From: Phytophthora colocasiae
Taxonomy: Eukaryota; Oomycota; Peronosporomycetes; Peronosporales; Peronosporaceae
Reading direction: 5' to 3'
NCBI GenBank assembly: GCA_018806915.1
Contig: JAGKQI010000076.1
Location: forward strand, 62,001 to 126,000
DNA: 64,000 nt
Shown: positions 43,421 to 52,764 of the stretch, one piece after another
Layout: each line of letters begins with the position of its first letter
Numbering within the stretch: position 1 is the first letter of the stretch
Made by a program: the position numbers and the translations under genes
Notes under the pieces: model-generated
Database searches by the model: none
The model's input: the letters and a program-made list of their open reading frames with translations, nothing else
What the model was told of the DNA's origin: nothing

Positions 43421-43878
43421 TGTAATGGGTCTACCTAGACCTATTAGGTGGCGTACACGTGCGCTTACGTGTATGAGGAAGCGTGCAATTAGAATAGACT
43501 TAATTTAAGTATACTTATTTAAATAAGTATAATTAAATCAAATATAACTAAATTAAACTGCAAAATACCGTAAAATGAGAACTGTTATTGAATTTGGCAT
43601 AAGCCAATTATGGACCTCCTAAAACTGTTTGTTATCTATTTCTAAAGGGTCTGCCAACGTGTGGTTGGCAGAAACTCTGCTCAGTGATTGGTAGAAATCC
43701 GTTACTTTCTACCAATAATATGCACAAATGCACACGAACCATCCAATAATGAGGTTCGCCCATGTATCCATTGGTGTGTACAGCACACCAAGGTCTGAGC
43801 CCATTTCAACCCCTAACAGTTATCCTAACTGTTAGAGTTACAAGTGGTACAACCACTTGTACGTGTAACCCCGTTACA
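43421..43878 (-). repeat. Element A 3' LTR (left), 458 bp
   Basis: Begins TGTAATGGG and ends CCGTTACA on the plus strand. It is nearly identical to 51225-51685. The outer end is itself a hairpin, TGTAAC-CCC-GTTACA (43864-43878). Confidence 0.93.
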
Positions 43879-43890
43879 CCATCCCCCCGT
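43879..43890 (-). other. Polypurine tract of element A
   Basis: On the minus strand this reads ACGGGGGGATGG and directly abuts the left LTR, the position of the plus-strand primer in LTR elements. Confidence 0.7.
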
Positions 43891-43979
43891 TAAGATTCGA
43901 CGCATCGGTCTCGATACGTCAATCAACAGAACTTGACAAGACCGTCAAGTTCCCGAGAGAAATCCGAGTTCATTTCGCA

Positions 43980-45527
43980 ATGGACTCGCCAACGCCCACG
44001 TCTCCGTCCGCTTCTGCGGACGCGCAAGCCTCACCTGCTGCCTCTGCAGCAGGAACAACGACCTCAGCAGTGCCCACTAGCACTGCTGCTTCCAGCGGTC
44101 CGACAGAGAAGCTCTCTGTCACCAAGTACCATGCTCTCCATAAGGAGAAGCATGAGAAGAAGAAGAAGTCTTCTTCTCTAGCAGAGATTAAGAATCCTGC
44201 TGTCCCTCTCAAAGAACTCTTTGGAGAGGACTACGAAGACATCCTCGACTATGAGGAGGATGTCGAGGAGGGGGAGGTTGATGTCAAGGCTCCCGCTCCC
44301 GTGTCTTCGTCTGAAGACACGTCAGACCCACCCGTGGGATCTCGACGACCTCGTGATGAGGCCTCGGACGCTTCAAGCTCGAAGCGTCCGCGCAGTGATG
44401 ATGAAGCGTCCCCCATGTCGAGGGCGCTCACTGCCCCGCGCACTGATCCGCCAGTGCGCACTCCATGGATGCCTACTGAGGCTGAGATCCATGACCGGCT
44501 CGGTGCTAGTTCACCACCGAACCCGATACTGTTGTACTCATGCAACAGTATCAACGACGACGACGTCGCCGCTAAGGTTGTCTTTGAGTCCGAGACTCAA
44601 AGACGCGACTACTATATCGGACTCTTCCACGAGCTCCGATACTATGCAGCGAAGAAGACTTCGCGCAAGAGCAAAGTGCCAGAGTGGCAGGCACTTTGTC
44701 AGTCGTGGAACGCCTTTGTTGAAAACTTCAACAAAGGCCCGAAGGCATATCGCGAGCGCGTTGCTGCGGCTCGCGATCGCTACTACACTTACACTACGCG
44801 TGGTAAGTGTGAACGCCTCCATGATCAGTCCATGGAAGCGGGGATCCCATGTGCCGTTCCCTTTGGCACACCCTGTCCGTGTTGCCCACCCTTGGCAACA
44901 CGCCTTACCGAAAGTGATCTCCTGGGGTACACGGTCGTCCGTGTACCCGATCACATCAAGGAGCTCCGTGGTCGTATTGTGCCACGCGAAGCTCCGAGTG
45001 CTGTGGCTGACCGCAGCACTCCTCGTGCAGGGTTTAACCCTGCAAGTTATGGTGGGCTTCGTACGCCCTCACCATTTCCGGAACGTCCTCCATCAGGACG
45101 TTCTGCGGCTCCCATGTATCTCGATGGGGAGGAAATCCTCTCCAACGAATACGAAAACGAACCCCTTGAGAGTTCGTTCTCTTATGAGCCACAATCCGCT
45201 CAACAATCCAGCGGATCGCTCCACGCGCGTCGCGCAACGGCGGCGGAGGGGGTGGGAACACTCCCTCCGCATGGTCAACGCTATGACCATGACGATCGTG
45301 CCCTGCACGATCGAGTTGCTGCGCTGGAGCAGACACAGAGCGCTGAGATAGCTGCTCTGAAGCAGGAGGTTCGTGTCCTCCGTGCTGAGGTCTGCGAGGC
45401 AGCTCAGACTGCCTCGAACCTCTCGTCCGGTCTTGGGACGAGAGTGAACCGGTTGATCGACCGTGTCGACGGTCTCGAGAAGGCCTTCCAGGCCTCTCGC
45501 ACTCCTCGGTCGGACTATCAACCCTAG
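43980..45527 (+). CDS. Antisense ORF of element A, 515 aa, coiled-coil C-terminus
   Basis: This ORF runs opposite to gag-pol, starting 101 bp inside the left LTR. It has an Ala/Ser/Thr/Pro-rich N-terminus, Lys runs (KEKHEKKKK), an acidic stretch, then a Ser-rich region with SSKRPRSDDE as a possible nuclear signal. Residues about 195-270 look like a folded helical domain (ETQRRDYYIGLFHELRYYA, WNAFVENFNKGPKAYRERV). A Cys/Pro cluster (CAVPFGTPCPCCPP) follows. Residues about 440-505 form a heptad coiled-coil. I know no homologue. Residues encoded after 45034 overlap the chromodomain frame on the other strand. A structural, regulatory or accessory (aORF-type) protein are all possible. Confidence 0.6.
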   Translation: MDSPTPTSPSASADAQASPAASAAGTTTSAVPTSTAASSGPTEKLSVTKYHALHKEKHEKKKKSSSLAEIKNPAVPLKELFGEDYEDILDYEEDVEEGEVDVKAPAPVSSSEDTSDPPVGSRRPRDEASDASSSKRPRSDDEASPMSRALTAPRTDPPVRTPWMPTEAEIHDRLGASSPPNPILLYSCNSINDDDVAAKVVFESETQRRDYYIGLFHELRYYAAKKTSRKSKVPEWQALCQSWNAFVENFNKGPKAYRERVAAARDRYYTYTTRGKCERLHDQSMEAGIPCAVPFGTPCPCCPPLATRLTESDLLGYTVVRVPDHIKELRGRIVPREAPSAVADRSTPRAGFNPASYGGLRTPSPFPERPPSGRSAAPMYLDGEEILSNEYENEPLESSFSYEPQSAQQSSGSLHARRATAAEGVGTLPPHGQRYDHDDRALHDRVAALEQTQSAEIAALKQEVRVLRAEVCEAAQTASNLSSGLGTRVNRLIDRVDGLEKAFQASRTPRSDYQP

Positions 45528-45669
45528 GTAGTCCGTGCTGCACGTACGGCTTCAACCGCCCGACGTAGAAGGTCGGGTGGAGCCTCATGCTGGACGGTAT
45601 GTCCAGCCGGTACGCGTTACCATGCCGTTCAAGTACTTTGAACGGCCCAATGAATCTTGGAGCAAGCAA
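45034..45669 (-). pseudogene. Element A integrase tail and chromodomain (frameshifted from pol)
   Basis: The frame opens with the integrase C-terminal GPF motif region (APRFIGPFKVLERHG, then LHPTFYVGRLKPYV), continues through a Pro/Arg/Ser linker, and ends in a chromodomain (WIVERIVAHKR, RFRIRWRGFP, DTWEPQNVL). It is separated from the pol frame by a shift near 45665, where GCTTGCTT looks like a small duplication. Chromodomains guide integration to particular chromatin. The coding overlaps the antisense ORF from 45034 to 45527. Confidence 0.85.
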
Positions 45670-48161
45670 GCTTGTCCAAAGTCAGACACTGCATGTTTAG
45701 GCAGGTTTTGTGTAGCTAACAAAACTAATGAACCCACTTTGAATTCATTTATGTTGCCCCTACCAACATTATCAGCGTTCAGCTTCTGTCGATCGACAGA
45801 AGCTGCGATAGCATCCTGGACAAACCGTATGACGGCTTGTCTTCGCTGGACAAAGTCTAGCGCACCCGAGCTGAATCCTTTCAGCTTGTCGCCCTTGTCA
45901 GCAGCAGGCCCTGCCTGCTCGCTATCATCTCTCATGTCTGTGCCCAGCACAGACATCGCGCGCTCGTTCCTGCTCGAACGAGACGTTGCACGCGTCACCG
46001 CAGCTGATAGTGTGCTGCTATCAGTTGCATTCTGCAGTTGTTCGGACGCAACCGTAGATCCTCCCCCACTTAAGGAGGAAGCTACCCCGCCGAGCATGCT
46101 CGGCAATCGTGGATGCCTCATGGCGTTCACGTAGAACGGTGTATGCCCTGTCGAGGCATGCACCGAGTTGTTGATGGCAAACTCTGCCATCGGCAAGCAC
46201 TCGCTCCAGTGCGGGAACGAGTGAGCGTAGCTCTTCAACGTGTCACCCAGTACACGGTTGACACGTTCGGTCTGTCCGTCCGTCTGCGGATGATCCGCAG
46301 TCGACATTGATAATTGTGAGCCAAGAAGTGTAAACACTTCTTGCCAGAACCGCGCTGTGAAGCGTGGATCACGGTCCGACACAATGTCGAGCGGCATGCC
46401 ATGGTGTTTGAACACCATGCCAACAAACAGTCGCGCAGTCTGCGCGGCTGTAACAGTAGCCGGGACGGCAGCAAGATGAACCATCTTGCTGAATCGGTCC
46501 ACAAAGACAACGATGCCCGTCCTCCGCTTGCTGTCAGGCGGAAGACCGAAGACAAAGTCCATGGACATGGACTGCCAACACTCCGACGGAGTCGGTAGTG
46601 ATTGAAGAGGAGCCTGCGAGAACTGCGCAGGCTTCACGCGTTGACAAACCTCGCAAGCACGTACGTACTTGCGCACCCACTTGTACTGGTGGTGCCAGTA
46701 GAAGTCACGCGTGAGAAGAGTGTATGTCTTCTCACGATGCCCTGCCGTGGGGGCATCGTGATACTCGAACATGATCCTCAACCGGAGGTCATGATCATTC
46801 GGAACGACAATGCGGATCGCATTGTCGTCTACTGCACTGTACAACAGTAGGCCTTCGTGTACACGATAGCGGTGTACACGAGCTCGAAGATGAGGGGTTA
46901 GCTTCCGACGTGCCACGTCGGAAGGTGCTGCGAGGAACTCCAGCAGCCCCTTCGCGTCTGCATCCCTTGCATACGCGTTCTTCACGTCGTCAATCAACGT
47001 TGACGACGGCACACTTGTCCTCACGACGCCAACAGCGTTGGCGTCGACCGTCTCCGCATAGTCAGGTCGACGCGATAACGCGTCGGCCACTACATTGAGT
47101 CTTCCGGGTTTGTACTCCACCCGGAAGTTGTACTCCGCGAAGAAGGACAACCATCTCGCCATACGTTGCGAGATGTGCGGCGACTTAATCGCCGTACGCA
47201 ATGATGCGTGGTCTGTATAGACCACGAACGGTCTACTCCCAAGTAGATACACTCGGAACTTTGCGAGTGCATACTTCATGGCAAGGAGCTCCTTGTCATG
47301 TACGGGATAATTACGCTCAGCTGGCTTCAGCTGACGCGATTGATAATAGACTACACGATCACGCCCTTCGTGATCGTGTTGCATCAATGCACATACGATT
47401 GCAAAGTCGGATGCATCGCACACTACGTGGAATGGACGATCTTGGTCCGCTACGGCCAAGATCGGCGCTTCAGTCAAGCCCTGCTTGACTGCACCGAATG
47501 CCTCCTCGCACTCGGTCGTCCAAATCCACTCAGCTTCTTTCTTAAGAAGCTGTGACAACGGGCGAATCTTGCCCGCATAGTTCTCCACGTACTTGCACAA
47601 GTACGTGGCAAGCCCAAGGAACTGCCTCAGTTCCTTCACATTGGATGGCGTGGGCCATTCATTGATCACTCTGACCTTCTCTGGGTCAGGGCGCACGCCG
47701 TCTTTCCCCACGAGACACCCCAGCACGGGTATCTCGCTCGCCCCGAAGATACACTTCTTCAGGTTCGCATAGAGCTTATGTTTCCTCATAAGCTCTAGCA
47801 GCTTCCGGAGATGCACCTTGTGCATCTCAATGTCCGTCTTCCCGTTCACAGCCCGGCTGTGGACGAACACGTCGTCGAAGTAACTCGGTGCGAAGTCGCG
47901 CACCGAGCGCAATAGATGTGTCACGCATCTATTGAACGTCGCAGGGGCGTTCTTAAGCCCCTGTGGCATGACGAGCCACTCCCAAAGCATACCGCTTGGA
48001 GTGCTTACCGCAGTGAGAGGGATGTCCCTCTCACGCATGAGGATCTGATAGAATCCATCACGCAGATCTAGAGCACTGAAGATAGTGCCCAAGGCCATCG
48101 AATCGATGATAACATCTTTTCGCGGTATCGGCGTCTGCGCCGGTATCGTCGCATCGTTCAA
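45585..48161 (-). pseudogene. Element A pol: reverse transcriptase, RNase H, integrase
   Basis: An 858-codon open frame lacking its natural N-terminus. RT shows FSALDLRDGFYQI, LPLTAVSTPSG-like context, MPQGLKNAPATFN and catalytic YFDDVF. RNase H has VVCDASDFAI, HDKELLAM and YTDHASLRT. The integrase has HHCC zinc residues (HREKTYTLLTRDFYWH, CEVCQRVK), DDE residues in MDFVFGLP, VSDRDPRFT and GQTERVNR. The missing first part of RT lies in another frame at about 48165-48260, so there is a break there, and a second one near 45665. Without these two breaks the domain set is complete and conserved. Confidence 0.9.
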
Positions 48162-50230
48162 CTTGTTGTACGCATGAACGATGCGCCAGCCGCCCTGTGG
48201 TTTCTTAACACAGAACGTTGGGGCACTGTGCGGGGACTTTGACTCCCGTCGATCGCTTGCACTTGTTCACGCGGCAGTGGCCACTGCCGTGTAACACAGT
48301 ACTTCGTGCCCGGCACGAGATCAATCTCGTGCTGTACGCCCTTGTCCTTCGGAAGCTCCGAAGGAATCTCGTCCGGGAGTACATCCTTGTACTCCCGCAG
48401 AACTTCGTAGTAGGGACTCGACCTCAACGAGTCCCAACTCTGCTCTTCGAAGCGCTGCTTCTTAGTCTTCGCACTGAGGGAGTCATCACCCTCAGTGATC
48501 CCATCGACGACGAGCTGCTTCAGCTCTTCGGCTTCGCGATCCACTCTCTCGATATCCGAGAGAATGCAAATTTTTTCGATGCGTCCATCGTACAAGTCTC
48601 GCGCGAAGCGCTTCCAACTCATCGTTGGAAGTGCGGTCAACGCCGACGCACTCGTCGGCGGATTCTCCAACCGCATCCTCTGGTACTGTAACCCAGTACC
48701 AGTACGTGTCAAGACGTTCAACGTCTCGACACTCGGTGTCTGCACTGCAGATACACCCGTCTCAGTCCCGGACTGAGACTCGCGCAGCTCCCTGAGCTTG
48801 CGCCGCGAAGATCTACCATGGAGCCCGGCTCCAGGTGCTCCACGTCCAAGGCATCGCACCTTGGACGGGACGTTATCGCAATCGTCAGCGGATTCCTTCC
48901 GCTGACTCGCACTATCAAGCCCGGCTTGAGTGCCGCTCATCGCGTGCAGCGCTGCTGCACGTGAGCACGCAGGTTGTTCGGGTGCTGGGCGTTTGCAACC
49001 GCCAGCACCTCCTGCCGCGCAGTCGGTTCCCTGAACCGCTGCAGCTCCATCCGCTCCCGGAGCGGATGAAGCAACCGCATCGTCGACTCCCGGAGTCGAC
49101 GTGCTCTCGCTAGCTTCCTGCGCTAGCGAGTGTTCGCTTGTACACATATCATCCGTTCCCAGAGCGGATGTACGATCGCTAGTTCCCGGAACTAGCAGCG
49201 ACTGTTCGCCTATACACGTCTCATCAGCTCCTGGAGCTGATGACCGATCGCTAGTTCCCGGAACTAGCAGCGAAGCGCCAGTGGCGTCAGCTCCCAGAGC
49301 TAACGCACGTCTTTCGGTTCCCCGAATATTATTTGCTTCGTCAACTCCCAGAGTTGACGCGACGTCGTCGGCGCGACCCTTGGGGGCTTGAAGTACCTCC
49401 AAGGATACCGGTAATACCGGTATTTTACCTTCTCTCAGGTGAATGCGATTCACCTGACCATCACTCATGTGACAAACATCATTCAGATGTTTATGCGTCA
49501 GGTGATTCACATTCACCTGACCATCACTCATGTGACCGCGACCCTTCGGCTCAGATTTCTGAGTCGACACACATTTTCTCCCAACGACTCCCTGAGTCGC
49601 TGGCGGTCGCCGGCGGCGATCGGAGGCAGCGGCGGCCGCTGCTGCCTCAACTAGGGATCCACATACACCGGCCGGTGCATTTGCAGCACTGACAGGGCCA
49701 TCGCTCTCTGTCGCGCATGTGTTGTTGAAGCGTACGAGCGTACGCTTCTCCCAGTTGATCACCGGGTCATGCCGTGCAAGCCACGGCATGCCTAATACCA
49801 AGTCGAACTTATCGTCTAGATCCAAGACGATAAGATCTTCTACAAACGTCCTTCGTTTGTAAGAGAAGCGCACACGGACTACGCGCTTCTCAGTCCTCAC
49901 GGTGGCACCCGTTGCCAACCGCACCTCCAACACGCTGCGAGGCGTGTCGGCCTCTTCGAAGTCAAGCCTTCGAAGACTTCCCTGTCGAACAAAGTTGTTC
50001 GACGCGCCCGAGTCCACTAGGGCACGAAGAGAGTTCACTCTCTTCGACATCACGTTCAGGATGACAAGGTTTGGCTTGTCATCTTGCAGCTTACAGCGAG
50101 AAACCTTCTCGCTGGGGGCAGCAGTCCTCATCGTCGCGTGTCCAAGCTCGACACGCGAGACTGCATCACCAGTAGGACGCCCCGCGCCTACTGGTCTTTG
50201 GCGTTTTTTGAACGCCCGCCCGCTGTGCAC
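48158..50230 (-). pseudogene. Element A protease and linker, 690-codon frame
   Basis: Retroviral-type aspartic protease is visible with ALVDSGASNNFV (catalytic Asp73) and LVLGMPWLARHDP. A long linker follows with internal degenerate repeats (LVPGTSDRxSAPGxDE-type units at about residues 290-400) rich in Ala/Gly/Asp. The end (HEIDLVPGTKYCVTRQWPLP) is the start of RT, after which the frame breaks near 48250 and the last 30 residues are out of frame. It overlaps the end of gag by 43 nt in another frame, an arrangement compatible with programmed frameshifting. Confidence 0.85.
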
Positions 50231-51175
50231 TCGCGTGCATAGTGACCGATGTTACTACACTTGTAACATCGAACCTTGCTGTTCCTACGCTGCTGTTGAC
50301 CAGCAGTCGTAGCACTCGAGAGGTCCATAGGTTCCGGACCTCCCGTCTTCACAACAGGACGCGCCGGCCTTCGGCGCGTTCGCATGGAGTTTAGCTTGAC
50401 GCCGGCTAAACTCCTCTTGCATTGCAAGGCTGATCGCCTCCTCGAGAGTATTCGGATACTCTCGGAAGAGATATGTTTTGACGGGACCATTTCTTAGTCC
50501 CTTCATGAACGTGACGACCTTGGTCGCCTCGTCGATCGGGTTGGCCACTATGTTCGATACCAAGTATCGAGCACGCTGGGCAAAGGTGTGAACATCATCC
50601 TTGCCCTGTTGCAGATCGAGAAACTCTGCTCTCGATCTGAACTCGTTCTTCGGAGGCTCAAACGCAAGCTTGAGTTCCTCGTTGAACACCTCGTACGTGC
50701 TGAAGCACGTAGGATCCGAGAGTCGGCGCCCATAGGCCCAACTCCTCGCACGTCCGCCAAGACATGACATGGCGAACGCGACCTTCGACATCGGATCGAC
50801 GATACGTCGAGCCGCAACGGCTGTGTCGAGTTCGACAAGCCACCGAAGGAGGGTCTCGTCCTCCTTCCCCGCGTAGGTACTCACGTGGAGTTTCAACGAC
50901 TCCACGCGTGGCTTAGGGGAAGCCACCGAGGCAGCAACATCTCGTTGCTCCTTAACAATGTACCCCAGAGCAACACCGTGTTGCTCTGTCGGCGATAGCG
51001 TACGAAGCATCGTAGCTACCGCTGCCTCTCCAATGACTCGCGAGAGTCTTTGGAGAGCCTCCCACTCTGGATCAGACAGGTGGGCGCAGTCCGTGCGCGT
51101 CACGGACATTTGAGGGGTCCCAGCGGATCCCTCATCCATTGGGGAGTTCTCTACCCCGCGTTCGTATGACTCCAT
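50188..51175 (-). pseudogene. Element A gag with zinc knuckle, one frame break
   Basis: The main frame (50285-51175) starts MESYERGVENSPMDEG and includes a retrotransposon gag region (ETLLRWLVELDTAV, GGRARSWAYGRR, FRSRAEFLDLQQGKDDVHTF). Near 50390 it changes frame; the alternative frame ends at 50188 with EPMDLS and the CCHC knuckle CYKCSNIGHYAREC. The break is probably a mutation, because gag and its knuckle are normally one chain. Confidence 0.85.
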
Positions 51176-51213
51176 ACGAACGAACAGCAGTCGGTCGTGG
51201 GACGGACTACAAA

Positions 51214-51222
51214 GTGCTACCA
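51214..51222 (-). other. Primer-binding site of element A
   Basis: On the minus strand the sequence TGGTAGCAC begins two bases after the LTR. TGGTAGCA is complementary to the 3' end of eukaryotic initiator tRNA-Met. The same site occurs after the element B LTR. Confidence 0.7.
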
Positions 51223-51224
51223 GG

Positions 51225-51685
51225 TGTAATGGGTCTACCTAGACCTATTAGGTGGCGTACACGTGCGCTTACGTGTATGAGGAAGCGTGCAATTAGAATA
51301 GACTTAATTTAAGTATACTTATTTAAATAAGTATAATTAAATCAAATATAACTAAATTAAACTGCAAAAATACCGTAAAATGAGAACTGTTATTGAATTT
51401 GGCATAAGCCAATTATGGACCTCCTAAAACTGTTTGTTATCTATTTCTAAAGGGTCTGCCAACGTGTGGTTGGCAGAAACTCTGCTCAGTGATTGGTAGA
51501 AATCCGTTACTTTCTACCAATAATATGCACAAATGCACACGAACCATCCAATAATGAGGTTCGCCCATGTATCCATTGGTGTGTACAGCACACCAAGGTC
51601 TGAGGCCCATTTCCAACCTCTAACAGTTATCCTAACTGTTAGAGTTACAAGTGGTACAACCACTTGTACGTGTAACCCCGTTACA
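51225..51685 (-). repeat. Element A 5' LTR (right), 461 bp
   Basis: Pairs with the left LTR. Differences that I can see are one extra A in an A-run, two small insertions near 51606-51616 and a substitution near 51619. It should contain the promoter for gag-pol transcription leftward. Confidence 0.93.
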
Positions 51686-51690
51686 AGGAG

Positions 51691-51826
51691 GCCCTCGCTA
51701 GGTACACCACCTCTGGCTATCATGAACCAGAGTTTTTCGTTTTTGCGGTGGCAAATTAGATGTGCTTTACCTGCATCTACATCTAGCAATTGGCAACACA
51801 CCTGAGGATACAACAGAGCGAGATTG
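51691..51826 (+). pseudogene. Harbinger accessory gene, right part after element A
   Basis: Directly after the right AGGAG duplication the frame continues as ALARYTTSGYHEPEFF, which joins in register with the left part. A one-base shift in a T-run near 51740 then gives the CGGKLDVLYLHLHL-like end. The coding then runs into the deleted transposase region. Confidence 0.55.
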
Positions 51827-52096
51827 ATCCACACAAATACTATTTCCAAGAAGTGACAACAACTTGTTAAACGATGCCACACTCATGCGATACGTGCGAA
51901 GAAACTTGCCCTCGGACACCAACTTGTCAACTCGTTTTCCCCACTCCAGTCTCTGTCTAAATACTCGTTCTGCACGGCTGCGGAGCCCTTCCTCCACCAT
52001 GACCAGAAAGAGAAGTAAACGTGCCTTAGAAACGTCGGCAGTAAGATCCATTGCGTCGTCGCCGTAGATGTCGTCGATATCCCAACTTGTATCCAT
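51767..52096 (-). pseudogene. PIF/Harbinger transposase, N-terminal remnant
   Basis: Starting at 52096, about 90 residues match the N-terminal part of Harbinger transposases (VEEGLRSRAERVFRQRLEW, then YRMSVASFNKLLSLLGNSI). The catalytic DDE core is absent; the last residues come from the accessory gene read backwards. The deletion junction lies near 51800-51820. It is non-functional. Confidence 0.65.
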
Positions 52097-52344
52097 GTTT
52101 CAGCTCGCTCCGGCCGTGCTTTTGCAAAAATGACACTGCCCTTCGCAACATTTTGACGCGCTACCGCAGAAGCACGATAAGAACCAACGGTTGCGTGGGT
52201 AGCGTGTTGATCATATGTCGGTAGCGTACGCTACCGCGCTACCGAGTGATAAGAACGGCCCTAAAGGTCGCAGCTCTCAGCATGCGCTCAAAGCGAAACA
52301 ACGCCATCTTTGTATAATTCATGTCATTCAGCGATGACCTGAGC

Positions 52345-52713
52345 TGTAACGGGGATGTTACACGAATGTCTATCGTTGATGTGTGACAGATATGGATACA
52401 TTTATGTGGGTACGTAATGGTGTGGCACACATAGATACGAGACGGCCTCAGATCCACACGTTGCATTTTGATTAGGATTTAGTATGCTAGATATTAAATC
52501 CGTTACATCTAGGATAAGAAATCAATACAGTTCAGTTTGCATTTTATATAGTTATTGTAAATCCTTTATTATAGGGACACTGACTCTGTGAGTCCCGTAA
52601 TTAGTGGACTACTTGGTTCTTGTGTAGACTCGAAGGCTATTGCGTTGCAAGCGAGACTCTACGAGTCGACTAAACTTCCTCTGTGCGGTGCACTCCTACG
52701 CAGCCCCGCTGCA
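52345..52713 (+). repeat. Element B 5' LTR, about 369 bp
   Basis: Start TGTAACGGGGATGTTACA parallels the element A LTR start; end GCTGCA precedes the PBS after two bases. It contains inverted pairs such as GGGAC..GTCCC near 52573. The partner LTR is absent, so the limits rest on the element A comparison. Confidence 0.6.
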
Positions 52714-52715
52714 TC

Positions 52716-52727
52716 TGGTAGCACTCG
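52716..52727 (+). other. Primer-binding site of element B
   Basis: TGGTAGCACTCG follows the LTR end by two bases and matches the element A site over its first nine bases; complementary to initiator tRNA-Met 3' end. Confidence 0.65.
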
Positions 52728-52764
52728 TAGTCAATCCGACCCCTGAGTCGAAGACTGTTTCTCT

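Larger units (their letters stand above)
43421..51685 (-). mobile_element. Element A: Ty3/gypsy chromovirus-like LTR retrotransposon, 8.27 kb
   Basis: Two LTRs (43421-43878 and 51225-51685) face each other in the same direction, beginning TG and ending CA. AGGAG flanks both sides. Coding order on the minus strand is gag, protease, RT, RNase H, integrase, chromodomain. The PBS follows the right LTR and the PPT precedes the left one, so the element runs right to left. A long antisense ORF (43980-45527) occupies the space between the chromodomain and the left LTR. LTRs differ by only a few bases, so insertion is recent, yet three coding breaks are visible. The whole element is exceptionally rich in short inverted repeats. 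Confidence 0.93.
42379..52261. mobile_element. PIF/Harbinger derivative, split by element A
   Basis: The terminal inverted repeat GGGCCGTTCTTATC starts at 42379 and its complement ends at 52261. Each end is flanked by TAA (42376-42378; 52262-52264), the three-base duplication typical of PIF/Harbinger. Removing element A and one AGGAG leaves about 1.6 kb. It carries the remains of an accessory Myb/SANT-like gene (+) and the N-terminal end of a transposase (-), so it is an internally deleted, non-autonomous copy. Both subterminal regions contain repeated GGTAGCG words. Confidence 0.85.

Noticed and set aside
44221..45351. 376-codon plus-strand ORF inside the element A antisense ORF
   Set aside because: Arg/Ser/His/Thr-rich composition typical of an out-of-frame shadow of 43980-45527.
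44150..45500. CRISPR array, because of regularly spaced short palindromes
   Set aside because: The palindromes all differ in sequence; there is no constant repeat, and the host is eukaryotic.
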